From the NCBI GenBank assembly GCA_910577185.1, contig CAJTLR010000026.1:6816-43479 (forward strand): DNA of 36,664 nucleotides, written 5' to 3'. Position numbers and translations under genes: made by a program. The stretch's first letter is position 1. Each line of letters opens with the position of its first letter. Positions 1 through 7,991 of the stretch are shown here, in pieces. Origin of the DNA: an uncultured Acetatifactor sp. GTDB lineage: Bacteria > Bacillota > Clostridia > Lachnospirales > Lachnospiraceae. Under the pieces are notes generated by a model. It saw only the letters and a list, made by a program, of their open reading frames with translations, had not been told where the DNA came from and searched no databases.

Positions 1-10
1 GGCGTCTGTA

Positions 11-37
11 TTGATTTTCCGTTTTTTGTGCTATACT
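11..37 (+). promoter_or_regulatory. Candidate promoter of the suf-like operon
   Basis: TTGATT at 11-16 is followed 15 bases later by TATACT at 32-37. The bases just before the -10 (TGC) give an extended -10 element, which can make up for a short spacer. It lies about 95 bases before the first gene of the operon. Transcription may also enter from outside the window. Confidence 0.4.
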
Positions 38-130
38 GTATGCGGGGCAGCCGGATGTGCGGAAATGCAACGCCGACCCCCGGAAAAAACGCCGGCAGAA
101 CCGGAACTGCTCCGGAACAGGAGGAAATAC

Positions 131-862
131 ATGCTGGAATTACAGGATCTTTGTTTTCAGGTGTCGGATGACGCCGACAAGCAGAAAGAAATCATCAGGG
201 ATGTAAACCTGACCTTCCAGGATCATGCCTTCATTGCCATCACCGGCCCCAATGGCGGCGGCAAATCCACTCTGGCAAAGCTGATCATGGGAATAGAACA
301 GCCCACTTCGGGCAGAATTGTTTACAATGGCACAGATATCACAAAAATGAATATCACGGAAAGGGCAAAGCTGGGAATCAGCTTCGCATTCCAGCAGCCG
401 GTCCGTTTTAAAGGCATCAAGGTGCGGGATCTGATCCGGCTGGCGGCGGGAACCGACATTCCCTTTTCCTCCATTTGCGATTATCTTTCCAGGGTAGGGC
501 TCTGTGCAAGGGACTATGTCAACAGGGACGTGGACGCCAGCTTATCCGGCGGGGAATTAAAAAGAATTGAGATTGCCACCATCATCGCCCGCGGCACTCC
601 CCTCTCCGTTTTTGACGAACCGGAGGCCGGCATCGATCTCTGGAGTTTCAGCAATCTTATCCAGGTTTTTGAAAAAATGCACCGGGAAAGCGATCGTTCC
701 CTGATTATCATCTCCCATCAGGAACGGATCCTGAATATCGCGGATGAAATCGTGGTGCTCTCCGGCGGAAATGTGCAGGCAAGGGGCAGACGCAAAGACA
801 TCCTGCCAGAACTGCTGGAAGGAACCCAGAGCTGCAAATTTTATGCGGCCGCCCAGCCATAA
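131..862 (+). CDS. sufC: SufC-like ABC ATPase (iron-sulfur cluster assembly)
   Basis: This 243-residue soluble ABC ATPase has the size and motif order of SufC. It has Walker A GPNGGGKS near residue 38, signature LSGGELKR, a Walker B segment ending in VFDEPEAGIDLWS, and the H-loop histidine in IIISHQ. There is no membrane domain. SufC drives assembly of Fe-S clusters on a SufB/SufD scaffold in the cytoplasm. The start at 131 is chosen because AGGAGG lies 7 bases before it; the frame is open further upstream without a ribosome binding site. The next gene is a lone SufB/D-like protein, and no sufS, sufU or sufD follows, so this is a two-gene system. A transport ATPase is unlikely given the partner. 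The gene symbol rests on family resemblance. Confidence 0.85.
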   Translation: MLELQDLCFQVSDDADKQKEIIRDVNLTFQDHAFIAITGPNGGGKSTLAKLIMGIEQPTSGRIVYNGTDITKMNITERAKLGISFAFQQPVRFKGIKVRDLIRLAAGTDIPFSSICDYLSRVGLCARDYVNRDVDASLSGGELKRIEIATIIARGTPLSVFDEPEAGIDLWSFSNLIQVFEKMHRESDRSLIIISHQERILNIADEIVVLSGGNVQARGRRKDILPELLEGTQSCKFYAAAQP

Positions 863-969
863 CGGATACCCGCCGGCATAAGCATGTGCCAGACACTGTT
901 TCCCCCTGCTCCCTGAGGGTACGCAAGGCAATGCATACAGTGACAAGAATCAGAAACGAGGACATGGAT

Positions 970-1887
970 ATGGACCAAATTCAGAAAAACTTACTCGAGC
1001 AAGTGGCAGGACTCCATGAAATGCCTGCCGGAGCTTACAACATCCGCGCAAACGGACAGAGCGTAAACCGCTCCACCACCGCCAATATCGACATTGTAAG
1101 CAAGGAAGACGGTTCCGGCATCGATATCCGGATCCGGTCCGGCACCCGGAAAGAAAGCGTGCATATCCCGGTGGTTTTGAGCCAGAGCGGGCTGACGGAA
1201 CTGGTGTCCAACGACTTTTACGTGGGGGACGACTGTGATGTTACAATTGTTGCAGGATGTGGAATACACAACAGCGGCGACAGTGACAGCCGTCACGATG
1301 GCGTCCACAGTTTTTACATAGGAAAAAACTCCCATGTAAAATATGTGGAAAAACATTACGGAAGCGGTGACGGCAAAGGCGGGCGCATCATGAACCCCGA
1401 GACTTTGGTGGAGCTGGGAGAAAACAGTTTCCTGGAGATGGAGACGGTGCAGATCAGGGGCGTGGACTCCACCAGGCGCACCACCTCGGCCCGTCTGGCA
1501 AACGGCGCCAGGCTCGTTGTCACGGAAAAGCTGATGACCCACGGCAGCCAGACTGCAGAGACCTCTTTCCATGTGGATCTGGACGGTGCGGACTCCAGCG
1601 CCAATATCATCTCCCGCTCCGTGGCCAGGGACGACTCCCGGCAGATTTTCTACTCCAAAATCAATGGGAAAAACCGCTGTAAAGGCCATTCCGAATGTGA
1701 TGGCATCATCATGGACCGGGCAAAAATCAGCGCCATCCCGGAGATCACGGCCGATCACCTGGACGCGGAACTGATTCACGAAGCCGCCATTGGCAAGATC
1801 GCCGGAGACCAGATCATCAAGCTGATGACCCTGGGTCTGTCAGAGACAGAGGCGGAAGCCCAGATTGTAAATGGATTTTTAAAATAA
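970..1887 (+). CDS. sufB: SufB/SufD-like Fe-S scaffold protein
   Basis: This protein of about 305 residues resembles the core domain of SufB/SufD: a long run of beta strands with stretches such as RIRSGTRKESVHIPVVL and the C-terminal HEAAIGKI...GLSETEAEAQIVNGF, which is typical of the family. It is shorter than SufB of aerobes (about 470), because it lacks the N-terminal extension. With the SufC-like ATPase just upstream (107 bases away) it would form a minimal scaffold/ATPase pair, as known from anaerobes and archaea. GAGGA at 958-962 fits the ATG at 970 best; the ATG at 964 is an alternative. The Fe-S role is inferred from the family and the neighbour. The PFOR downstream is an obvious client, since it carries several 4Fe-4S clusters. 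Confidence 0.8.
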   Translation: MDQIQKNLLEQVAGLHEMPAGAYNIRANGQSVNRSTTANIDIVSKEDGSGIDIRIRSGTRKESVHIPVVLSQSGLTELVSNDFYVGDDCDVTIVAGCGIHNSGDSDSRHDGVHSFYIGKNSHVKYVEKHYGSGDGKGGRIMNPETLVELGENSFLEMETVQIRGVDSTRRTTSARLANGARLVVTEKLMTHGSQTAETSFHVDLDGADSSANIISRSVARDDSRQIFYSKINGKNRCKGHSECDGIIMDRAKISAIPEITADHLDAELIHEAAIGKIAGDQIIKLMTLGLSETEAEAQIVNGFLK

Positions 1888-1905
1888 ACCGGCATAAATC
1901 ATGCG

Positions 1906-1965
1906 CCTCCGGGAAAGACTACCATGGATTCTATTTGATGCAAATTCAGATTCCATTCCCGGAGG
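1906..1965 (+). promoter_or_regulatory. Inverted repeat that pairs with the nifJ ribosome binding site
   Basis: CCTCCGGGAA at 1906-1915 is the exact reverse complement of TTCCCGGAGG at 1956-1965, and the second arm contains the GGAGG of nifJ. An inner near-match (ATGGATTC against GATTCCAT) extends the stem. The arm is followed by TTATTTTT and the ATG at 1974. The RNA could hide the ribosome binding site or act as an attenuator between the suf-like genes and nifJ. The pairing is seen; the regulatory role is inferred. Confidence 0.5.
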
Positions 1966-1973
1966 TTATTTTT

Positions 1974-4900
1974 ATGGATAAAAAAACACCTGAACATCTC
2001 ACCAGAACCGTCCAGACCATAGACGGCTGCCAGGCTGCCGCCCATGTGGCCTACGCCTACAGCGAGGCTGCCGCCATTTTTCCCATCACGCCTTCTTCCC
2101 CCATGGCAGAACTTTGTGAGGAATGGGCCGGGGACGGCCGGAAAAATATCTACGGCCAGAAAATGATCGTCTCCCAGATGCAGTCAGAAGCCGGCGCGGC
2201 AGCGGCAGTCCACGGCGCGCTGCTGACAGGCTGTCTGGCCACCACTTTCACCTCCTCCCAGGGTCTGCTTCTGATGCTGCCCAACCTGTACCGCATGGCA
2301 GGGGAACTGCTTCCCGGCGTCATCCATGTGGCGGCAAGAACCATCGCCACACATGCGCTGTCCATCTTCGGGGATCATTCCGACATTTATGCCTGCCGTC
2401 AGACAGGCGTGGCCATGTTTTCCCAGAGCAGCGTCCAGGAAGTCATGGATCTCTCCCCGGCAGCCCATCTGGCGGCCCTGGAAGGACGGATTCCTTTTCT
2501 GAATTTCTTTGATGGCTTCCGCACCTCCCATGAACTCCACAAAATAAAGGTCTGGGAATACGAAGATCTGAAGGAAATGCTGGATATGGACGCCGTAAAA
2601 CGGTTCCGGGAACAATCCCTTCACCCCTCTCACGGAAAAGTGTATGGTTCCGCACAGAATCCCGATATCTTCTTCCAGACCAGGGAAGCTTCCAATCCTT
2701 TTTACCGGGAACTGCCCCGGATTGTGGAGGCACAGCTGGAAAAAATCAACCGCCGCCTGGGAACCTCCTACGGGCTGTTCGACTACTACGGCGCTCCCGA
2801 CGCGGAACATGTCATCATTGCCATGGGAAGCATCTGCGAAACCATAAAAGAATATATCGACAGCGTCCCCGGGGAAAAATACGGCCTGATCAACGTCCAT
2901 CTCTACCGCCCCTTCAGTATCAGCCATTTGAAAGCAAAAATTCCCTCCTCCGCGCGGCGGATTACGGTCCTGGACCGCACCAGGGAACCCGGCTCAGCAG
3001 GGGAACCGCTTTACCTGGATGTGGTATCCTCGCTGGTGCAATGCGGAATTTCGGTTTCCGGCACCCCCGGGGAGGCAGACTGCCAGGGCATCCGGATTTA
3101 CTCCGGCCGCTACGGCCTAAGCTCCAAGGATACCACTCCCGCCCAGGTTGCTGCCATCTATGAAAACCGCACAAAAGCCCGTTTTACCGTGGGAATTACG
3201 GATGACGTGACCCATTTGTCCCTGGACATTCCCTCCCTTGCCGATCCCGGGCCCGCAGACATTGTGGCCTGCAAATTCTGGGGTCTCGGGGGCGATGGCA
3301 CGGTCAGCGCCACGAAAAATGCCATCAAAATCATCGGCGGCCACACGGACTTAAACGCCCAGGGATATTTTGAGTATGATTCCAAAAAATCCCGGGGTCT
3401 GACCATCTCCCATCTGCGTTTTGGAAAAAGTCCCATCCGGAGCGCCTACGGTATCCACAAGGCCGATTTTGTGGCATGCCACAATCCCTTATATCTTCAC
3501 AAGTACAACATGGTACAGGAACTGAAAGATGGCGGAACCTTCCTTTTGCATTTTCACCTTTCCGAAGAAGATTCCGGAAATGGGGTGCAGGAAGACAATT
3601 CCCTGAAAAAAGCCCTGGAAGACTATCTGCCGGGCCAGGTAAAGCGCTTTCTGGCAGAACACTCCATCCGTTTTTTTGTGATCAATGCACTGGGCATCGG
3701 CAAGGAAACCGGGTTAAACAGTAAAATCAGCACCATCCTCCAGGCGGCCTTCTTCGCAGTGTCAGGCCTTCTGGATCCCGAGAGCGCCAAATCATATATG
3801 TACGAATTTGCAGAAAAAAGTTACGGGAAAAACGGCGAAAAAATCCTGAAAATGAACCGGACCGCCATCGACAGAGGATTTGCGGAAGTACAGGAAATTC
3901 CCATTCCGGCTCACTGGCGTGACTGCCCGGATTCTGCCTCCCTGGACAACACACCCCTGCCCGACCGGCCGGAAATGATGGACTTTGTCAGGAACATCCA
4001 GCAGCCCGTGACGGACCAGCGCGGAAATGAGCTTCCCGTCTCCGCCTTTCTCCCCTATGCGGACGGATTCACGCCTCCGGGAAGCACCGCCCATGAGCGA
4101 AGAAACGTTGCCACGGAGATTCCTGTGTGGAAATCCGAAAATTGTATTCAGTGCAACCAGTGTTCCCTTGTGTGTCCCCATGCCGTGATACGCCCTGCCG
4201 TCCTGGACAAGGAGACCCTGGCCGGCGCCCCGGAAGGACTCCGCGGCATTCCCATGTTCGGCATGGACGGCTATACCTTTGCGGTCACACTCTCTCCGGA
4301 AGACTGCACCGGATGCGGCACCTGCGCGGCGGTGTGTCCCGGAAAGCGCACAAGCCCGGATGCCGAACCGGCAAAGGCCCTGGAAATGGTGCCCGTCAAC
4401 CGGCTTCGCAAAGAGGGCAGCCTGCCCCTGCGCCAGGAAATATTTGATTACTGCAAGCCGCTTCTCCCCTGCCGGGAAGCCCTGGAAAAATTCCGGCCCG
4501 ACACTCCCAAAGGCAGCCAGTTCCTGCGTCCCCTCATGGAATTTTCGGGGGCATGTGCCGGCTGCGGGGAGACTGCCTATGTGAAACTGCTGACCCAGCT
4601 CTTCGGTTCCCGGATGTATATTGCCAATGCCACGGGATGCTCCTCCATCTGGGGAAACTCCTCGCCATCCTGCGCCTACGCCCTGGATCAGGACGGACAC
4701 GGCCCTGCCTGGTCCAATTCCCTGTTTGAAGACGCCGCGGAATTTGGCTACGGGATGCTGCTCTCCCGGGAAGCGGCAGCCCTGCGCGAAAAATCCGGTT
4801 CCCCGCAGGCCACCGGCAATCCTGCTGCCCCTTCGTGCCCCCATGACACCATCCAGTGGATCATAGGCGGCGACGGCTGGGCATATGACATCGGTTTCGG

Positions 4901-5492
4901 CGGCCTGGACCATGTGCTGGCCAGCGGAAAAAATATAAACATCCTGGTTTTGGACACGGAAGTCTATTCCAACACCGGAGGCCAGGCGTCCAAAGCCACG
5001 CCCACCGGCTCCACCGCCAAATTTATCTCCGGCGGAAAAAAGACGCGAAAAAAAGATCTGGCCTCCATGGCCATGACCTACGGAAATGTATATGTGGCAC
5101 AGATTGCCCTGGGTGCCAATCCGGGTCAGGCCCTGCGGGCCCTTCTGGAAGCGGCGGCCTACCCGGGACCCTCTCTGGTCATCGCCTATGCCACCTGCAT
5201 TGCCCACGGTATCCGCGCCGGCCTGGGCAGCACGCCCCATGAGGCAAAAAAAGCCGTGGATGCAGGCTACTTCCATTTATTCCGCTACCATCCCGCACTG
5301 GCAGAGCAGGGTAAGAATCCTTTTCAGCTGGACAGCGGAGAACCAAAACTGGAATATGAAGAATTTCTGGACGGTGAGATTCGCTATGACGTATTAAAAC
5401 GCCGCCACCCGGACCAGGCAGACACCCTGTTCCGGGAAGCGGCAGCGCAGTCAAGACAGCGCTATGAATACCTGCAGAGGTTATCCCGGTGA
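1974..5492 (+). CDS. nifJ: Pyruvate:ferredoxin (flavodoxin) oxidoreductase, single chain
   Basis: This 1172-residue protein has the full length and domain order of bacterial single-chain PFOR. It oxidises pyruvate and CoA to acetyl-CoA and CO2 and reduces ferredoxin. The N-terminal domain has IFPITPSSPMAE; the gamma domain (about 410-600) contains GLGGDGTVSATKNAIKIIG. Two 4Fe-4S motifs follow: CIQCNQCSLVCP and CTGCGTCAAVCP. The thiamine-diphosphate domain has SGACAGCGETAY, GDGWAYDIGFGGLDHV and VLDTEVYSNTGGQ. The start at 1974 is set by GGAGG 8 bases upstream; an earlier in-frame ATG at 1935 lacks one. The gene follows the Fe-S assembly pair and may share its transcript. A leader stem covers the ribosome binding site. 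PFOR fits a strict anaerobe. Assignment is secure. Confidence 0.96.
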   Translation: MDKKTPEHLTRTVQTIDGCQAAAHVAYAYSEAAAIFPITPSSPMAELCEEWAGDGRKNIYGQKMIVSQMQSEAGAAAAVHGALLTGCLATTFTSSQGLLLMLPNLYRMAGELLPGVIHVAARTIATHALSIFGDHSDIYACRQTGVAMFSQSSVQEVMDLSPAAHLAALEGRIPFLNFFDGFRTSHELHKIKVWEYEDLKEMLDMDAVKRFREQSLHPSHGKVYGSAQNPDIFFQTREASNPFYRELPRIVEAQLEKINRRLGTSYGLFDYYGAPDAEHVIIAMGSICETIKEYIDSVPGEKYGLINVHLYRPFSISHLKAKIPSSARRITVLDRTREPGSAGEPLYLDVVSSLVQCGISVSGTPGEADCQGIRIYSGRYGLSSKDTTPAQVAAIYENRTKARFTVGITDDVTHLSLDIPSLADPGPADIVACKFWGLGGDGTVSATKNAIKIIGGHTDLNAQGYFEYDSKKSRGLTISHLRFGKSPIRSAYGIHKADFVACHNPLYLHKYNMVQELKDGGTFLLHFHLSEEDSGNGVQEDNSLKKALEDYLPGQVKRFLAEHSIRFFVINALGIGKETGLNSKISTILQAAFFAVSGLLDPESAKSYMYEFAEKSYGKNGEKILKMNRTAIDRGFAEVQEIPIPAHWRDCPDSASLDNTPLPDRPEMMDFVRNIQQPVTDQRGNELPVSAFLPYADGFTPPGSTAHERRNVATEIPVWKSENCIQCNQCSLVCPHAVIRPAVLDKETLAGAPEGLRGIPMFGMDGYTFAVTLSPEDCTGCGTCAAVCPGKRTSPDAEPAKALEMVPVNRLRKEGSLPLRQEIFDYCKPLLPCREALEKFRPDTPKGSQFLRPLMEFSGACAGCGETAYVKLLTQLFGSRMYIANATGCSSIWGNSSPSCAYALDQDGHGPAWSNSLFEDAAEFGYGMLLSREAAALREKSGSPQATGNPAAPSCPHDTIQWIIGGDGWAYDIGFGGLDHVLASGKNINILVLDTEVYSNTGGQASKATPTGSTAKFISGGKKTRKKDLASMAMTYGNVYVAQIALGANPGQALRALLEAAAYPGPSLVIAYATCIAHGIRAGLGSTPHEAKKAVDAGYFHLFRYHPALAEQGKNPFQLDSGEPKLEYEEFLDGEIRYDVLKRRHPDQADTLFREAAAQSRQRYEYLQRLSR

Positions 5493-5520
5493 TTATCATA
5501 TGGTAAGGCCGGTTCCCCGC

Positions 5521-5735
5521 GGGGCACGTACAGCTTTTGCTGCTGATTTCCTTACGCGCCCCTGCGCAATCGAATCGGAGAACGCCCTTCTCCACTGCGC
5601 GGGGCGCGTGCAGCTTTTGCTACTGACTTCCTTACGCGCCCCTGCGCAATCGAATAGGGGAACGCCCTTCTCCACTACTCGCCGCGCGGGGCGCGTGCAG
5701 CTTTTGCTGCTAATTTCCTTACGCGCCCCTGCGCA
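5521..5735. repeat. Three-copy hairpin-rich tandem repeat (80/87 bp)
   Basis: Three copies begin at 5521, 5601 and 5688. Each has a left arm GGGGCGCGT and right arm ACGCGCCCC (copy 1 has one change), enclosing AGCTTTTGCT, which is itself a small hairpin. Between copies there is a second hairpin, GGAGAA-CGCCC-TTCTCC; in the next spacer it is GGGGAA, which keeps pairing through G-U. Copy 3 ends at GCGCA. The repeat lies between convergent nifJ and a zinc-ribbon gene. It looks like a REP/BOX-type extragenic repeat rather than coding DNA, because the 80-bp period breaks the frame. Confidence 0.85.
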
Positions 5736-5736
5736 T

Positions 5737-5752
5737 AAAAACGCCCGGGCGC
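5737..5752 (-). terminator. Rho-independent terminator of the zinc-ribbon gene
   Basis: Read on the minus strand, CGCCCGGGCG is followed directly by TTTTT, starting 7 bases after the stop of the gene at 5759. The palindrome has little or no loop, so the hairpin is compact and GC-rich. Confidence 0.55.
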
Positions 5753-5758
5753 TTTCTA

Positions 5759-6271
5759 TCATCCTTCCCCGGATACCGCATCCTTGGGGATAACGCCTTC
5801 CTTCCGGTACCTACTCCACAATTTATGGAATCTAAAGGTATATGTAATTGCCCAGATACCTGCCAGCGGGATCCACCAGCCCATAAGTCTGCCGGATTCC
5901 ACCAGTCCGATTCCGGTATTAAAAATTCCATATGCAGTAACCAGCAGCGCACATACCCGGCTCCGGCCCAGCTGCAGCCACAGCCCCATCAAAATCAGAA
6001 AGACGCCATCCAGAAAAGACAACAGATAGAACCCCTGCAAAATCACAGATACCAGAATGGTGATTGCCGCACAGACATAAAGCACAATACTGCAGGTTTT
6101 AATATTGCTTCTGCAGGCCTTCATTCCGGGCAGCTGATAAAATTCCTTTTTGGAAAGCTGCCTGGACGCCGCCTCCTGTCTGATAACTTCCGCCCTGTCC
6201 ACTGCACGGCCGCAGTGGTGACACAGCAGCGCCTCCTTTTCCAGTTCCGATCCGCATGTTGCACATTTCAT
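5759..6271 (-). CDS. Zinc-ribbon membrane protein of unknown function
   Basis: This 170-residue protein starts with a zinc ribbon (CATCGSELEKEALLCHHCG, two CxxC knuckles) in the cytoplasm. A charged stretch and then hydrophobic segments follow: IVLYVCAAITILVSVILQG, LLSFLDGVFLILMGLWLQL, VCALLVTAYGIFNTGIGLV and WWIPLAGIWAITYTF. This layout is common in small Firmicutes membrane proteins without a known role. The start at 6271 puts the ribbon at the very N-terminus; an upstream in-frame start at 6319 would add 16 unlikely residues. It is a single gene between a terminator and degV, 75 bases from degV's stop, and may be transcribed with degV. I do not recognise a specific function. Confidence 0.75.
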   Translation of the reverse strand: MKCATCGSELEKEALLCHHCGRAVDRAEVIRQEAASRQLSKKEFYQLPGMKACRSNIKTCSIVLYVCAAITILVSVILQGFYLLSFLDGVFLILMGLWLQLGRSRVCALLVTAYGIFNTGIGLVESGRLMGWWIPLAGIWAITYTFRFHKLWSRYRKEGVIPKDAVSGEG

Positions 6272-6346
6272 AAAAATCCCCATTCCTTTCCAAAACCTGC
6301 AAATTTGGGCAGCAGGCACAAATTTCTTTGTAAAAAATTTAGTTTC

Positions 6347-7201
6347 CTATGATTCGGTGTCTCCTGCCGAGAAAAACGCCACGCCGATAGCCCCCGGTCC
6401 CACATGGGTTCCTATGGTGCCGCCCACACTGGATGTCTCCAGGGCATCCACGGAAGATTTCCAGAAACTTTCGTGATCCGCAATGTATTTCTGCAGCATC
6501 CTGTCGCTGAGTCCCGTATATCCCAGCACAAAAGGCTTTTCAAAATCTATCCCGCCGGTCAGGTGAATCTGTTCTGCCAAAAGATTGTTTCCCTGCCTGG
6601 ATCCCCGCGCCTTACCCAGAATGGCCACTTCGCCCCTCTGAATGGCAATCACCGGCTTAATGGACAGAAGGCTTCCCGCCATGGCGGCCGCTTTGGAAAT
6701 ACGCCCTCCCTTCTTCAGGTACTCCAGCGTATCCAGCAGTGCCACCAGCCTGATACGGGATTTGTCCACCTCCAGCCTTTCCACAATCTCCCCAAAGGAA
6801 AGCCCTCTTTCTTTTAACCGCAGGGCATATTCCACCAGCGCGTGCTGCCCTATGCTGGCATTCTCACTGTCCACCACACGCACCACATCCCCATACTCTT
6901 CTGCCGCAATGTTGGCACTCTGCCAGGTTCCCGACAGTTTTGAAGACAGCGTGATGACAATGGCCCTGTCCCCCCGCTCCTTCACTTCCCGATAAGCCTC
7001 CTCAAAATCAAAAGGCGCCACCTGACTTGTGACGGGAAGTTCGTCACTTTCTATCAGTTTTTCGTAGAACATCTGATGCGTCAGGTTCACGCCATCCTGA
7101 AACTGCTCCTCCCCGAATGTGATGGTAATCGGCAGAATCATCAGGTCTTCCCGCTCATTACCCACAATATCCGATGCCGAATCCGTAATAATCCGAATCA
7201 T
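6347..7201 (-). CDS. DegV family fatty-acid-binding protein
   Basis: This 284-residue protein has the normal DegV length and motifs: N-terminal IRIITDSASDI, then SSKLSGTWQSA, VVDSENASIGQ, LDTLEYLKKGGRIS and C-terminal GTIGTHVGPGAIGVAFF. DegV/FakB proteins bind one fatty acid and hand it to the FakA kinase, so exogenous acyl chains enter phospholipid synthesis. Which acyl chain this one binds cannot be read from the sequence. GGGAGG lies 6 bases before the ATG at 7201. No fakA gene is nearby. The upstream DNA on this strand is a long repeat-rich region, and no convincing minus-strand promoter was found there. Confidence 0.92.
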   Translation of the reverse strand: MIRIITDSASDIVGNEREDLMILPITITFGEEQFQDGVNLTHQMFYEKLIESDELPVTSQVAPFDFEEAYREVKERGDRAIVITLSSKLSGTWQSANIAAEEYGDVVRVVDSENASIGQHALVEYALRLKERGLSFGEIVERLEVDKSRIRLVALLDTLEYLKKGGRISKAAAMAGSLLSIKPVIAIQRGEVAILGKARGSRQGNNLLAEQIHLTGGIDFEKPFVLGYTGLSDRMLQKYIADHESFWKSSVDALETSSVGGTIGTHVGPGAIGVAFFSAGDTES

Positions 7202-7246
7202 TCCATGCCTCCCTTCTTTACGCCGTTTCCCTTTCCGGCCCTATCC

Positions 7247-7406
7247 TTGTCCCTTCCCTGGTATCCCTCTTTCCGCTTCCGGTTCCCTTCTGTACGTCCG
7301 CGTCCCTTCCCTGGTATCCCTCTTTCCGCTTCCGGTTCCCTTCTGTACGTCCGCGTCCCTTCCCCAGTATCCCTCTTTCCGCTTCCGGTTCCCTTTTGTC
7401 CGTCCC
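7247..7406. repeat. 53-bp tandem repeat
   Basis: The unit begins GTATCCCTCTTTCCGCTTCC and recurs at 7261, 7314 and 7367, exactly 53 bases apart. Half a unit precedes it and the third copy is cut short at about 7406. Copies differ at only a few bases. The plus strand is pyrimidine-rich. Because 53 is not divisible by 3, the ORFs across it are not real. It lies just upstream of degV. Confidence 0.88.
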
Positions 7407-7514
7407 TATCTGCGCTGCAATCAAAGACCCCGCTGCAAACAACGTGGCATCAAACTTGCAACGCTACGCAGCAGAAAGCGTCCAAAAGACACTTTGGTCT
7501 TTGACCCTCGCTGC

Positions 7515-7612
7515 ATTTGCATGCCTATTAATAATTCGCATGCTAATTAAAAATTGGCAAGCCAATTGAAATTTGCAAGCCAATCAAAATTGGCAAGCCA
7601 ATCAAAATTGGC
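7515..7612. repeat. Array of 18-19 bp imperfect palindromes
   Basis: Units start at 7515, 7534, 7553, 7571, 7589 and (half) 7607. The best units are ATTGGC-AA-GCCAAT, 6-bp arms around two bases, followed by CAAA or TGAA. The two left units are degenerate but keep GCATGC at the centre. CCATGC-AG-GCATGG at 7621-7634 has the same 6-2-6 form. The units could be binding sites for a dimeric regulator or a decaying short repeat. The DNA is much more AT-rich than the flanks. Confidence 0.75.
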
Positions 7613-7618
7613 TATAAT
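7590..7618 (+). promoter_or_regulatory. Candidate plus-strand promoter inside the palindrome array
   Basis: TTGGCA (7590-7595), a 17-base spacer and TATAAT (7613-7618) make a good sigma-A promoter. The -35 and spacer are built from the palindromes. A transcript would start at the CCATGCAGGCATGG palindrome and run against the tRNA operon. No plus-strand gene follows, so the product would be a short or antisense RNA. Confidence 0.4.
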
Positions 7619-7660
7619 ATCCATGCAGGCATGGCTATTTTCCTCATTGCCCGCGGGAAT

Positions 7661-7699
7661 AAAAAAAGCGTAAAAGCCCTTCAACTACAGCCTTTACAC
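7661..7699 (-). terminator. Rho-independent terminator of the tRNA operon
   Basis: On the minus strand GTGTAAAGGCT pairs with AGGGCTTTTACGC through an 11-bp stem with G-U pairs, followed by seven Ts (7667 down to 7661). It lies 70 bases after the last tRNA. Confidence 0.85.
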
Positions 7700-7768
7700 T
7701 TTCATCTCCTGCAACGTGTCAGGACAAATTTACTGTTGATACAGAATCGATCTTCCTTCCGAAAGAAA

Positions 7769-7842
7769 CGACCCAGATCGGACTCGAACCGACGACCTTC
7801 GCCGTGACAGGGCGACGCTCTAACCAACTGAGCCACTGGGCC
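7769..7842 (-). tRNA. tRNA-Asp (GTC)
   Basis: This 74-nt cloverleaf has acceptor GGCCCAG pairing with CTGGGTC (one G-U) and discriminator G. The anticodon loop is CTGTCAC, giving anticodon GTC. The T-loop is GGTTCGAGTCC. It is the last of three tRNAs in the operon. CCA is not encoded. Confidence 0.96.
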
Positions 7843-7877
7843 TTATAAAACTTATATGCGGCGGGATTGCTCCCAAA

Positions 7878-7951
7878 TGGACCTTCGGGGACTCGAACCC
7901 AGGACCGACCGGTTATGAGCCGGTTGCTCTAACCAACTGAGCTAAAGGTCC
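7878..7951 (-). tRNA. tRNA with anticodon CAT (Met, or Ile2)
   Basis: This 74-nt tRNA has acceptor GGACCTT/AAGGTCC with discriminator A and the anticodon loop CTCATAA. It is not the initiator. A CAT anticodon may be elongator Met or an Ile2 tRNA whose C34 is changed to lysidine; discriminator A and the loop CTCATAA fit either. I cannot decide by eye. CCA is not encoded. Confidence 0.9.
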
Positions 7952-7991
7952 GCATACCCTTTCGGGTTCTTTACCGGGCAAAAATGCCGAA

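Noticed and set aside
3792..5276. Long minus-strand frame of 494 codons opposite nifJ
   Set aside because: It is the antisense shadow of a GC-rich gene, with no ribosome binding site or recognisable domain. Similar long antisense frames opposite the sugar operon (8836-10569, 10556-11764, 14089-15363, 15385-16830, 21280-22740) were rejected for the same reason.
5464..5793. Plus-strand frame of 109 codons after nifJ
   Set aside because: It runs through the hairpin repeats and its amino-acid repeats only mirror the DNA repeats.
5521..7406. CRISPR-like arrays
   Set aside because: Units are contiguous tandem repeats without unique spacers, and no cas genes are present.
7119..7550. Proline/phenylalanine-rich frames over the 53-bp repeat
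   Set aside because: The repeat period changes frame and the frames overlap the degV start on the other strand.
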